From assembly GCA_040981125.1 (NCBI GenBank), contig JANRMQ010000011.1, positions 1 to 64,000 of the forward strand: a stretch of 64,000 nt of DNA, given 5' to 3'. How positions within the stretch are numbered: the first letter of the stretch is position 1; each line of letters starts with the position of its first letter. Below, one piece after another: positions 52,725 to 61,049 of this stretch. A model generated the notes under the pieces. That model ran no database searches, was not told where the DNA came from, and was given only the letters and a program-made list of their open reading frames with translations. The position numbers and the translations under genes are program-made. The DNA is from DASSBQ01 sp040981125 (lineage in GTDB: Bacteria; Nitrospirota; Nitrospiria; Nitrospirales; Nitrospiraceae).

Positions 52725-54046
52725 GTTCTCCGTCTCCTTCTCCCACGTGCCGGTTTGCCGAAGACCCGCCGATAAATCTCATCGAGATGCCGCAGATAGT
52801 ACGCCGGATCAAAGCAGGACGCGATGTCCGCGGCCGTTAAATGGCGGGTGATGAACGGATCTTTCCCGATTAAATCGGAGAACGTTCCCCCCCCTTTCCA
52901 GGCTGCCATGGCATTTCGCTGAACCGCCTCATAGGATTCCTTGCGCTGCGCGCCCTTCTCGATCAAAGCCAGCAGCAACCGCTGCGAATAGACCAGTCCG
53001 CCTGTCAATTCGAGATTCCGCTTCATCCGTTCCGGATAGACGACCAGATGCTTGATGAGGTCTGTGACCCGGGCCAGCATGTAATCGACGAGAATCGTGC
53101 TGTCCGGCATGATGACCCGCTCGACCGATGAATGGCTGATGTCTCGCTCATGCCACAAGGCGACGTTTTCCATCGCCGCCAGACTGTTCGCGCGGACCAG
53201 ACGGGCCAAGCCACAGAGATTCTCGGAGACGATCGGGTTCCGTTTGTGGGGCATCGCCGAAGAACCCTTTTGACCTTCGGAGAAGAACTCCTCCGCCTCC
53301 AACACTTCGGTCCGCTGGAGATGGCGAATCTCCGTGGCGATCTTCTCGATCGTCGCAGCCAGGAGGGCCAGCGCGGAGGCATAGGCCGCATGGCGATCCC
53401 GTTGCACCACTTGATTGGAGACCGGATCCGGCTTGAGGCCGAGTTGACGGCAGACAAATTTTTCGACCCTGGGACCCTGGTGCGCAAAGGTTCCCATCGC
53501 GCCCGACAATTTCCCCACGGCAACGTCTTCCCGCGCCGCCTGCAAACGCGCACGATGGCGGCGGATTTCTTCATGCCAGATCGCCAATTTAAAGCCGAAC
53601 GAAATCGGCTCTCCATGAATTCCATGGGAGCGGCCCACCATGATCGTGTTGCGATGCTCCATCGCCCGTCGCTTCAACGCTTCGGCCAATCCGTCCACAC
53701 CCTCCAGAATGAGATCGAGGGCTTCCGTCATTTGCACGGCCAGCGACGTATCGACGATATCCGATGACGTGAGTCCCATATGAAGAAACCGGTGGTCCCG
53801 CCCCACGGCGCCGGCCAGCGACTCGAGAAATGCGATCACATCGTGTTTCGTAACCTGTTCGATCTCCGCGATTCGGTCCACGTCGATCTTGGCTTTCTTC
53901 CGGATGCGCGCGCTCGTCCCCCGCGGCGCCTGTCCCGCTGCTTCAAACGCGGCGCAGGCCTGGAGTTCGACCTCCAACCAGATCTCATACTTATGCTTGA
54001 GGTCCCACACGGCCTTCATGCGCGTGCGGCTGTATCGGTCAATCAT
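52721..54046 (-). CDS. purB: Adenylosuccinate lyase
   Basis: A 441-residue fumarase-superfamily lyase acting at two steps, SAICAR to AICAR and adenylosuccinate to AMP. It has the signature GSSAMPHKRNPI near residue 260 with the catalytic Ser, and HMGLTSSDIVDTS near 85. Start at ATG 54046 (MIDRYSRTRMKAVWD). Coupled to cld by a 4-base overlap; a heptad-repeat gap separates it from nusB. Confidence 0.96.
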   Translation of the reverse strand: MIDRYSRTRMKAVWDLKHKYEIWLEVELQACAAFEAAGQAPRGTSARIRKKAKIDVDRIAEIEQVTKHDVIAFLESLAGAVGRDHRFLHMGLTSSDIVDTSLAVQMTEALDLILEGVDGLAEALKRRAMEHRNTIMVGRSHGIHGEPISFGFKLAIWHEEIRRHRARLQAAREDVAVGKLSGAMGTFAHQGPRVEKFVCRQLGLKPDPVSNQVVQRDRHAAYASALALLAATIEKIATEIRHLQRTEVLEAEEFFSEGQKGSSAMPHKRNPIVSENLCGLARLVRANSLAAMENVALWHERDISHSSVERVIMPDSTILVDYMLARVTDLIKHLVVYPERMKRNLELTGGLVYSQRLLLALIEKGAQRKESYEAVQRNAMAAWKGGGTFSDLIGKDPFITRHLTAADIASCFDPAYYLRHLDEIYRRVFGKPARGRRRRRT

Positions 54047-54061
54047 CGCGCCTCATCCCCG

Positions 54062-54108
54062 TTACTCGTCGCTCGCATCTCAAAAAACCGTCACTTGTCG
54101 TTCGTCTC
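54062..54108. repeat. Degenerate heptanucleotide repeats between nusB and purB
   Basis: TTACTCG TCGCTCG CATCTCA, then TCACTTG TCGTTCG TCTCTCA CGCTTCA in 7-base phase with one phase shift; the array continues a few bases into the nusB 3' end. In reverse complement the units (TGAAGCG, TGAGAGA) resemble those at 16501. Confidence 0.55.
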
Positions 54109-54567
54109 TCACGCTTCACTGCTTCCGAACACCGGCAGTTCGGGATGGGCACGCTTTCGATCGAGCCGCGCATCGGAACTCAAGACCTTGTCCAAGACGC
54201 CGTTAACGAACTTCGACGCCTCGTCATCGCCGAAGCTTTTCGCCAACTCGATCGCTTCGTTCATCGTCACTTTGGCCGGCACCTCCGGCAGATACAGCAA
54301 TTCATAACAACCGGCCCGCAAGATATTGCGGTCGACAATCGGCATGCGCTCAACCTTCCAGTTCGTCGCACAGGCGCCGATCAGCGCATCGAGCTCCTTC
54401 CTATGGGTCAAGACGCCGTCCACGAGCTGTTCCGCAAACTTTCTGGTGGCATCTTCGAGTGGATACTCGTGCCAGAATTGATCCAGCCAGTGTCCCCCCT
54501 TTCCATGAATATCGTACTGAAACAGAATTTGGAGCGCCCGCTCCCGGGCCTGGTGACGGGAGGCCAT
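54109..54567 (-). CDS. nusB: Transcription antitermination protein NusB
   Basis: 152 residues. The opening ASRHQARERALQILFQYDIHG and the helices ...VERMPIVDRNILRAGCYELLYLPEVPAKVTMNEAIELAKSFGDDEASKFVNGVLDKV are the textbook NusB fold. It acts with NusE in rRNA antitermination. It lies one base from the ribH stop, a common neighbour. Confidence 0.96.
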   Translation of the reverse strand: MASRHQARERALQILFQYDIHGKGGHWLDQFWHEYPLEDATRKFAEQLVDGVLTHRKELDALIGACATNWKVERMPIVDRNILRAGCYELLYLPEVPAKVTMNEAIELAKSFGDDEASKFVNGVLDKVLSSDARLDRKRAHPELPVFGSSEA

Positions 54568-54568
54568 G

Positions 54569-55117
54569 TTATTGCCGTGCCCCTTTCGCAGGGCGACGTC
54601 CCGGTGGCTTCTTCAGCACGCCGCGCGCCACAGGCGCTTCACAGGCCGACTCTTTGAGCAGTTGCTTCATCACATTCGCCATTTCAATCGCCGTGAGCGC
54701 TGCGCCAGCGCCCCGATTGTGCTTGGCGGGATCGGCTCGTTCGCTCGCCTGCGCCACGGTGTCCGTCGTCAAGACCCCGAAGACCACCGGAACATTGGTA
54801 TCCATCGATGCCTGAAGGATGCCGCGGCTCGCCTCCGCGGCGATATAATCAAAGTGCGGCGTGTCGCCCCGGATAATTGCGCCAAGGCAGATCACGGCAT
54901 CACAGCGTCCCGACCGGGCCAATTGGCGCGCAACCAACGGAATTTCAAACGCGCCCGGGACCCGGATCACTTCAAGGTCCTCTTCCATCGCTCCGGCATT
55001 GGTCAGAGCCTTGGTCGCCTCGGCCAGCAAGCGGCCCGTCACGACCTTGTTGAACTTGCTCGCGACAATCCCGAACTTGAGCCCGCTCGCATCATGGGAC
55101 CCTTTTCGCAGTTTCAT
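54569..55117 (-). CDS. ribH: 6,7-dimethyl-8-ribityllumazine synthase
   Basis: 182 residues; IVASKFNKVVTGRLLAEA, VPGAFEIPLVARQLA, DAVICLGAIIRGDTPHFDYI (catalytic His in HFDY) and PVVFGVLTTDT are diagnostic. It forms the direct riboflavin precursor. The C-terminal tail (KKPPGRRPAKGARQ) is a basic extension of about 15 residues beyond the usual end. Sixteen bases separate it from ribBA. Confidence 0.96.
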   Translation of the reverse strand: MKLRKGSHDASGLKFGIVASKFNKVVTGRLLAEATKALTNAGAMEEDLEVIRVPGAFEIPLVARQLARSGRCDAVICLGAIIRGDTPHFDYIAAEASRGILQASMDTNVPVVFGVLTTDTVAQASERADPAKHNRGAGAALTAIEMANVMKQLLKESACEAPVARGVLKKPPGRRPAKGARQ

Positions 55118-55133
55118 CGATTCACAATAGCCG

Positions 55134-56342
55134 TCACACCTTCTTGAGAATGTGCCCCAGCTTCGCTTTCTTCGTTCTCAGATACCGCTCATTTGCCGCG
55201 CGCGGCGCGATTTCTATGGGAACCCGCTCGACGACCTTCAATCCATATCCTTCAATGCCGACGATCTTACGGGGATTATTCGTGATGAGCCTGATCTGGT
55301 GCAGTCCCAGATTCACTAGAATCTGCGCTCCGACCCCGTAATCGCGCAGGTCCGCCTTGAACCCCAGCTTGAGGTTGGCCTCCACCGTGTCGCTGCCGCT
55401 GTCTTGCAACCCATAGGCTTTGATCTTGTTCAGCAAACCGATGCCCCGTCCCTCTTGATTAAGATACAGCAGGACTCCGCGACCGTCCTTATGGATAATC
55501 TCCATCGCGCGATGCAGCTGATCGCGGCAATCGCAGCGCAGCGAGCCCAGCGCGTCGGCGGTCAGGCAACCGGAATGGACACGAACCAGGGTCGGCACGT
55601 CTGAATCGACGCGGCCCTTCACCAATGCAATATGGGTCGCGCCGTCGACTTCGTTTTCAAACGCAATCGCCTCAAAGTCGCCAAACACAGTCGGCAGGCG
55701 TGCGCTCGCCGCCCGCTTGACGAAGGTTTCCCGTCTCATGCGGTACTCGATCAACGCCTTGATCGTAACCATTTTTAGCTTGTGGGATCTGGCAAATTTG
55801 GCGAGTTCGGGCACGCGCGCCATCGTGCCGTCTTCGTTCATGATCTCGCAGATCACGCCGGCGGGATAGAGCCCCGCCAGCCTGGCAAGGTCCACCGATC
55901 CCTCCGTTTGGCCGGCTCGCCGCAACACGCCGCCCTTCTGAGCTTTCAAGGGAAAGATATGGCCGGGCCGGGCCAAGTCGGCAGGCGTGCTGTTCGGATC
56001 GATGGCCACATGGATCGTCGTCGCGCGATCGGCCGCGGAGATACCGGTCGTAATGCCCTTGCGCGCATCAATGGACACCGTAAACGCGGTGCCGAACGTA
56101 GCGGTATTTTCGGCCGCTTGCGGTGGCAGCTGCAATTGCTCGACCCGATCCGGCGTCAGCGCCAGACAAATCAGCCCGCGGGCATGGGTCGCCATGAAAT
56201 TCACGGCGGCCGGAGTGATCTTTTCCGCCGCCAACACGAGGTCTCCCTCGTTTTCACGATCTTCATCGTCCACCAGGATGATGAATTTGCCGCGCTTGAT
56301 ATCCTTGATCGCGTCTTCGATGGAATTAAACGGTAACGGCAT
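55134..56342 (-). CDS. ribBA: Bifunctional DHBP synthase / GTP cyclohydrolase II
   Basis: About 402 residues from ATG 56342; a TTG at 56351 would add three. The N-terminal RibB domain has DDEDRENEGDL and the catalytic HTGISAADRATTI-type segment (GITTGISAADRATTI); the C-terminal RibA domain has the zinc ligands in VRVHSGCLTADALGSLRCDC and the active segment NQEGRGIGLLNKI. It supplies both branches of riboflavin synthesis. No FMN riboswitch pattern is seen in the 106-base gap upstream. Confidence 0.96.
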   Translation of the reverse strand: MPLPFNSIEDAIKDIKRGKFIILVDDEDRENEGDLVLAAEKITPAAVNFMATHARGLICLALTPDRVEQLQLPPQAAENTATFGTAFTVSIDARKGITTGISAADRATTIHVAIDPNSTPADLARPGHIFPLKAQKGGVLRRAGQTEGSVDLARLAGLYPAGVICEIMNEDGTMARVPELAKFARSHKLKMVTIKALIEYRMRRETFVKRAASARLPTVFGDFEAIAFENEVDGATHIALVKGRVDSDVPTLVRVHSGCLTADALGSLRCDCRDQLHRAMEIIHKDGRGVLLYLNQEGRGIGLLNKIKAYGLQDSGSDTVEANLKLGFKADLRDYGVGAQILVNLGLHQIRLITNNPRKIVGIEGYGLKVVERVPIEIAPRAANERYLRTKKAKLGHILKKV

Positions 56343-56448
56343 CGGTTTCAATTCTGAATGCCAAGTTTATGAATGCTGAATATGGCTTCCAATTCTGAAT
56401 AACATTTCTTTTTCGCCGGCTCACATAACCGGTTTTCTTGATCCTCTG

Positions 56449-57666
56449 TCAACCAGAAAAACCCTCCACATGCCGGTCGGCAACTCCCTCCTGCTGAAGA
56501 GCCCTTCGAACGGTCACGGCTGCCACGGCGGCCACGGCTGAAAACAGCCAGAGCCCCGATTGAAATGTCCCGGTCAGATCCTTGAGGACTCCCAGGCCAA
56601 ACGGCAGCAGAAATCCCCCAAATCCGCCCGCCGCACCCACTATGCCCGAAGCCATCCCCATTTGCTTCGGAAATTTTGTGGAGACCACTTGAAAGACGGC
56701 GCCGTTCCCGAAGCCCATGGCGCCTACGCCTAAGACAGTATACGCCACCAAATAGAAAAACCCCGGTAAAGTTCCGGCCAAGGCTAGAGAGAGCGCGATC
56801 AAGGCGAACACCAGCCGTAGGACGATCAGTCCGCCGAATCGATCGGCAACATATCCCCCGATGGGGCGAACGAGGCTTCCGACCAACCCGCAGAGAGCCG
56901 TGATGGATCCCGCCGCCACCCAATCGGCTCCATATTGATCGTGAAGGAGAATCGGAAGAAAGCTGCAAAATCCGACAAATCCCCCGAATGTCACCGCATA
57001 GAGAAAACTGACCCAATGCATGGATCTCCGGGATAGCGACCTCACCATGGTCTCCCACCATCGCCGCCCCGGCTCCTGACGTGCGATGCCCCGATCCGGC
57101 TGCACCAAAGCCGTAAACAGCGCCAGCGTGAGGACAAGCGGGATCAGCATGAATCCAAAGACGCCATGCCACCCGACAATCTGTCCCAGCCGCGGCGCAA
57201 ACAACATCGTCAGGACGGCGCCGCTATTGCCGGCCGCCGCAACTCCCATTGCCAAGCCCTGGTGCGCAGGGGGATAGGCATAGCTCGCAATCGGCAACGC
57301 GACGGCAAAGCTGGCTCCTGCGACTCCCAACAACAGGCCTATCATCAACAAGCCCCCATAGCTCGTCGCCCCCAGCCACCCCCATGAGACGGCCAGGATT
57401 TCACAGATCAGCAGCACCGTCCCCGTTTTTTTCGTCCCGTACTGATCGCTGCACAGCCCGACCGCGATACGCAAAAGAGCCCCGCCGAGGAGCGGAGCCG
57501 CGACCAACAGCCCTTTCTGGGTCGCCGATAAACCAAACGTTTCGGAAATCGGCACCCCAAGGGCTCCGATCAAGAGCCATGCCATGAAACTGACTTCGAA
57601 ATGCAGCCACGCGCCCAGTAGCGACGGCCAATGACCGCTTCGCAGCGCATGCAGGACATGCATCAT
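56449..57666 (-). CDS. narK: NarK-type nitrate/nitrite transporter (MFS)
   Basis: 405 residues from ATG 57666, which is eight bases from AGGAGG. Twelve membrane helices. Nitrate-signature-like segments are GVAGASFAVALPIAS and GAAGGFGGFLLPFGLG; AAGNSGAVLTMLF and the Arg in RIAVGLCSDQYG match NNP-family features. It probably moves nitrite in or nitrate out, which fits nitrite oxidation; direction cannot be read from sequence. Divergent from rpoH. Confidence 0.88.
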   Translation of the reverse strand: MMHVLHALRSGHWPSLLGAWLHFEVSFMAWLLIGALGVPISETFGLSATQKGLLVAAPLLGGALLRIAVGLCSDQYGTKKTGTVLLICEILAVSWGWLGATSYGGLLMIGLLLGVAGASFAVALPIASYAYPPAHQGLAMGVAAAGNSGAVLTMLFAPRLGQIVGWHGVFGFMLIPLVLTLALFTALVQPDRGIARQEPGRRWWETMVRSLSRRSMHWVSFLYAVTFGGFVGFCSFLPILLHDQYGADWVAAGSITALCGLVGSLVRPIGGYVADRFGGLIVLRLVFALIALSLALAGTLPGFFYLVAYTVLGVGAMGFGNGAVFQVVSTKFPKQMGMASGIVGAAGGFGGFLLPFGLGVLKDLTGTFQSGLWLFSAVAAVAAVTVRRALQQEGVADRHVEGFSG

Positions 57667-57835
57667 ATGCGCCGCCTCCTGTACATATGCTTCCACACAC
57701 GGCTATTCGGGTGCGTATCACTATACGAGTCACCGTTTGCACGGCGCAAGCAAGCGCCGCCGATCAATCCCCTCCGCCTTTGTACAGGGCTTGGTATCTG
57801 TGATATTCGTATGTTTTGAATAAGGTCACTGCGCT

Positions 57836-58867
57836 ATGGCGAAACGTAAATCCCGGCCTGTGCCTGAGACAGAGACGGATCCGGCTCATGAAATCGGCGA
57901 CGCCGAGATTCTTGACCCGAGCGATGAGGAGGTCGATGCACAGGAAGTCCCGTCCGACTCATCCGATTCGACCGGCCAATCCGGTATCCCACTGATCCCG
58001 GCATCCGAAACCACTTCGGTCGTCCCGGTCACCGCGCTGCAACAATATCTGGCCGAACTCCGCCGTTATCCGTACCTATCCAAGGAAGAAGAACTGCTCC
58101 TCTTCCGGGAGTATCAACTCAAGGGCGACCGCGATGCGGCGGTCAAACTGATTCTGGCCAATCTGCGCGTGTCGGTCGCCATCGCGGCGGAATATCTCCA
58201 CACCGGGGCCGATCACATGGATCTGATCCAGGAAGGAAACGTAGGCCTGTTGCAGGCGATCAAGAAATTTGATTCCTCCAAGAACGTGCGCTTTTACGCC
58301 TATGCAGCCTGGTGGGCCAGAGCCTACATCCTCCGCTATTTGCTGAACACCTATCGCCTGGTCAAAGTGGGTACGACGCAGGACCAGCGGAAACTCTTTT
58401 ATAACCTGAGAAAGGAGAAGGCGAAGCTGGAGCGGGAGGGCTTCGTCCCGGACACGAAACTTCTCGCAGACCGATTGAATGTCCGTGAACGCGACGTCAT
58501 CGAGATGGACCAGCGATTGGGCAGCTGGGAACTGTCGCTCGATCAACCGATCGGCGAAGAGCAGGATGGCACGCTCATGGATATCTTGCCGACGCAAGAA
58601 GTCCCCGCCGACGAGAAACTGGCCGACACCCAGCTAAAGCACCTTTTCCGGCAAAAGCTCGGCGAATTCGTCACCAGGCTCGACGAACGCGAGGAAGATA
58701 TCTTGCGCAACCGTATTCTGTCCGATACGCCGCTGACGTTGGAAGATATGGGGACCAAGTACGGCATCACCAAGGAGAGGACCCGCCAACTTGAAGCCCG
58801 CATCATCAAACGGCTCCGTGACTACATCAAGAAAGAAGTCAAAGATTTTGACCAACTCCGCACGTAG
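57836..58867 (+). CDS. rpoH: RNA polymerase sigma factor, RpoH (sigma-32) type
   Basis: 343 residues. An acidic N-terminal extension of about 60 residues precedes region 1.2/2 (YLAELRRYPYLSKEEELLLFREY, NVGLLQAIKKFDSSKNVRFYAYAAWWARAYI). The RpoH box is visible: QRKLFYNLRK, which separates heat-shock sigma factors from RpoD. Region 4 ends LEDMGTKYGITKERTRQLEARIIKRLRDYI. Gene order rpoH, DMFA2-like gene, groESL suggests a heat-shock neighbourhood. The RBS is AAGG nine bases upstream. Confidence 0.9.
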   Translation: MAKRKSRPVPETETDPAHEIGDAEILDPSDEEVDAQEVPSDSSDSTGQSGIPLIPASETTSVVPVTALQQYLAELRRYPYLSKEEELLLFREYQLKGDRDAAVKLILANLRVSVAIAAEYLHTGADHMDLIQEGNVGLLQAIKKFDSSKNVRFYAYAAWWARAYILRYLLNTYRLVKVGTTQDQRKLFYNLRKEKAKLEREGFVPDTKLLADRLNVRERDVIEMDQRLGSWELSLDQPIGEEQDGTLMDILPTQEVPADEKLADTQLKHLFRQKLGEFVTRLDEREEDILRNRILSDTPLTLEDMGTKYGITKERTRQLEARIIKRLRDYIKKEVKDFDQLRT

Positions 58868-60488
58868 GTGGTCCATCCCGGCGTTCCTGATCGCGACCTC
58901 CGTCCATACCTGTTGGTTTCTTTTCCTTTGCTCGATTCCTGCGTTGAGCGCGTCACCGGTCGAAATAGAAAACACGCGCCCCGGTGACTCTACGTGGGTG
59001 CTGACCAACCCGGCCGATCGCGAGATTGAAGGCTATGCCTCAGAGACCAGCGTGAACCGCGGCGAGACCATTCGCTTCTTCATCAGCACCAGTGATCCGT
59101 CCTATACGATCGAGATCTACCGCATGGGCTGGTACGGAGGAGCCGGAGCGCGGTTGGTAAAGGGAGGAATCAGGCTGGAAGGCCTACGCCAAGCAATGCC
59201 GACGCCGGACCCGGTCACGGGGTTAATTGAATGTGATTGGGTCCCAAGCTATGACCTGGTGACCACCAATCCGGACGATCCGTCCGATTGGATGAGCGGC
59301 GTCTACCTCGCCAAGCTGACCGGCGCGCCCAGCGGGAAACAAAGTTATATGATTTTTGTGATCCGGGATGACGCCCGCCCGTCCGCCTTTCTCTTTCAAA
59401 GCAGCGTGACCACCTATCAGGCCTATAACGGGTGGGGCGGGAAATCGACTTACCCATCCGGCAGCGTGGGCGAGCAATGGGCTCGGAAGGTCTCTTTCAA
59501 TCGTCCCTATGGGCGTAGCGCTCATCCATCGGCCGCCTCCGGCGTGGGAGCAGGGGATTTTCTCACAGCTACTTCCATTCATCCGACTTCCCCGATTTCA
59601 CCCGCCGGTTGGGAATACAACATGGTCCGTTGGCTGGAACGACGGGGTTATGATGTGACGTACAGCACGAATATCGATACGCATCGGGATGGATATTGGT
59701 GGGAGCGCCACAAGGCGTGGCTCTCGGTCGGACATGACGAGTATTGGTCCCGAGAGATGCGTGCCCACGTCGAAGAAGCGCGTGCACAAGGCATCGGCCT
59801 CGGATTCTTTTCCTCCAATACCTGCTACTGGCAGATCCGCCTTGAACCGAGCATCCTGACGGGACAGCCTCATCGGACCATAGTGGCCTACAAGGAAACC
59901 GCGCGACAATCGGATCCGTACGCGATCGACGACGATCCCGCCAATGACCGACTGGTGACGGTTCAGTGGCGCGACGAGCCCGTCAACGAACCGGAGGAGT
60001 CACTGATCGGGGTGATGTACGATGCGGTGCCCGTGGACGGCGACATTGTCATCTCGCAACCATCGCATCCGATTTTTTCCGGCGTCACGCTGCCTCCCGA
60101 TGGAAAACTTCGCGGGCTTCTCGGCTATGAGGTCGATCGTCCTTTTCATGACAGTCCCGAAGGACTGACGATACTGGCGCAATCGCCATATGAAGTGGGT
60201 GGCCGACCGAACCAGGCCGCCATGACGCTCTACACCTGGCCTAGCGGAGCCAACGTCTTTGCGACAGGCTCGATGCAATGGAGTTGGGGCCTTGATGACT
60301 ACAATGCGCCGGACATCCGATCCTCACGCCTCAGCGAGGCCGCTCAACAGATTACAACAAACGTGTTGGCTTTGCTGATTCGGAGGCCTTTACACCATGA
60401 ACCAGACTTTTCCCGTCATGGCAGCTGGGCCGAACAAATTCTTTCCCATCCGGCGCCCCTTGTTCCCGGCGCTCTTGCTAAATCTTGA
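58848..60488 (+). CDS. Exported protein with N,N-dimethylformamidase large-subunit-like (DMFA2) domain
   Basis: About 546 residues. The first possible start that keeps a signal peptide is TTG 58848, inside the rpoH 3' end; a TTG at 58791 is the frame limit, and no good ribosome site decides. The signal reads SIPAFLIATSVHTCWFLFLCSIPALSA. The C-terminal DMFA2-type domain contains YNGWGGKSTY, AHPSAASGVGAGDF, AWLSVGHDEYWSREMRAHVEEARAQGIGLGFFSSN and WQIRLEP. Family members include amidases, but in Nitrospira-type proteins this domain is uncharacterised. It is probably periplasmic. Confidence 0.8.
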   Translation: MTNSARRWSIPAFLIATSVHTCWFLFLCSIPALSASPVEIENTRPGDSTWVLTNPADREIEGYASETSVNRGETIRFFISTSDPSYTIEIYRMGWYGGAGARLVKGGIRLEGLRQAMPTPDPVTGLIECDWVPSYDLVTTNPDDPSDWMSGVYLAKLTGAPSGKQSYMIFVIRDDARPSAFLFQSSVTTYQAYNGWGGKSTYPSGSVGEQWARKVSFNRPYGRSAHPSAASGVGAGDFLTATSIHPTSPISPAGWEYNMVRWLERRGYDVTYSTNIDTHRDGYWWERHKAWLSVGHDEYWSREMRAHVEEARAQGIGLGFFSSNTCYWQIRLEPSILTGQPHRTIVAYKETARQSDPYAIDDDPANDRLVTVQWRDEPVNEPEESLIGVMYDAVPVDGDIVISQPSHPIFSGVTLPPDGKLRGLLGYEVDRPFHDSPEGLTILAQSPYEVGGRPNQAAMTLYTWPSGANVFATGSMQWSWGLDDYNAPDIRSSRLSEAAQQITTNVLALLIRRPLHHEPDFSRHGSWAEQILSHPAPLVPGALAKS

Positions 60489-60555
60489 TGCTCTCGCGTA
60501 GAATCAGCTGCTTCTGAAGTAAAAGGGACCGGCCAGAATAATTTCCAGCCCGCCC

Positions 60556-60583
60556 TTGACTTGTCTCGGAGTGACGCTATCTA
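60556..60583 (+). promoter_or_regulatory. Candidate groESL promoter
   Basis: TTGACT (60556-60561), 16 bases, TATCTA (60578-60583), about 110 bases upstream of groES. The -35 flank CCCTTGAC also partly resembles a sigma-32 -35 (CTTGAAA), but the CCCCAT-type -10 is absent. No CIRCE inverted repeat is present. Confidence 0.45.
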
Positions 60584-60693
60584 CACTTCCGTACCGTTTG
60601 CAGGGTCGGGTTTTGTGCGCGACGCCCAATTCGTGTTTGTCGTTTAACCAATCACTTCAGCTTCAGTGTTCATCATAAGGAGGAGGACTGCGT

Positions 60694-60996
60694 ATGGCGA
60701 CGGAAACAAAGGAAAAAAAGTCAGCGGTGGCCAAGAATTTCCAACCCCTCGGTGACCGGGTGTTTGTCACTTATACCGAGGAAATGGAACGCACGTCCGG
60801 CGGCATCTATGTTCCGGATACGGCCAAGGAAAAGCCGCAGCGCGGAACCGTGCAAGCCATCGGCAAGAAGGTCGAGAACGTCAAGATCGGTGATCAGGTG
60901 CTCTTCGACAAGTATTCCGGCAGCAAACTTCGCATCGATGATGAAGAATGCCTGATCCTCAAGGAAGAGGACATCCTCGGCATTTTCACCAGCTAA
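60694..60996 (+). CDS. groES: Co-chaperonin GroES
   Basis: A 100-residue 10-kDa chaperonin. The mobile loop YTEEMERTSGGIYVPDTAKEKPQ and the C-terminal DDEECLILKEEDILGIFTS are typical; it caps the GroEL ring. A strong ribosome site AAGGAGGAGG lies upstream. It is 53 bases from groEL. Confidence 0.97.
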   Translation: MATETKEKKSAVAKNFQPLGDRVFVTYTEEMERTSGGIYVPDTAKEKPQRGTVQAIGKKVENVKIGDQVLFDKYSGSKLRIDDEECLILKEEDILGIFTS

Positions 60997-61049
60997 ATTT
61001 CTCAATACCCACGACCTACGAACCATTGAATATATAAGGGAGGAGCATT

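Noticed and set aside
56343..56448. FMN riboswitch before ribBA
   Set aside because: The gap is only 106 bases and lacks the AGGGxxGGG-type conserved segments; part of it is low-complexity repeat (AATTCTGAAT units).
60490..60693. CIRCE operator upstream of groES
   Set aside because: No TTAGCACTC-N9-GAGTGCTAA inverted repeat or close variant is present; RpoH control is more likely.
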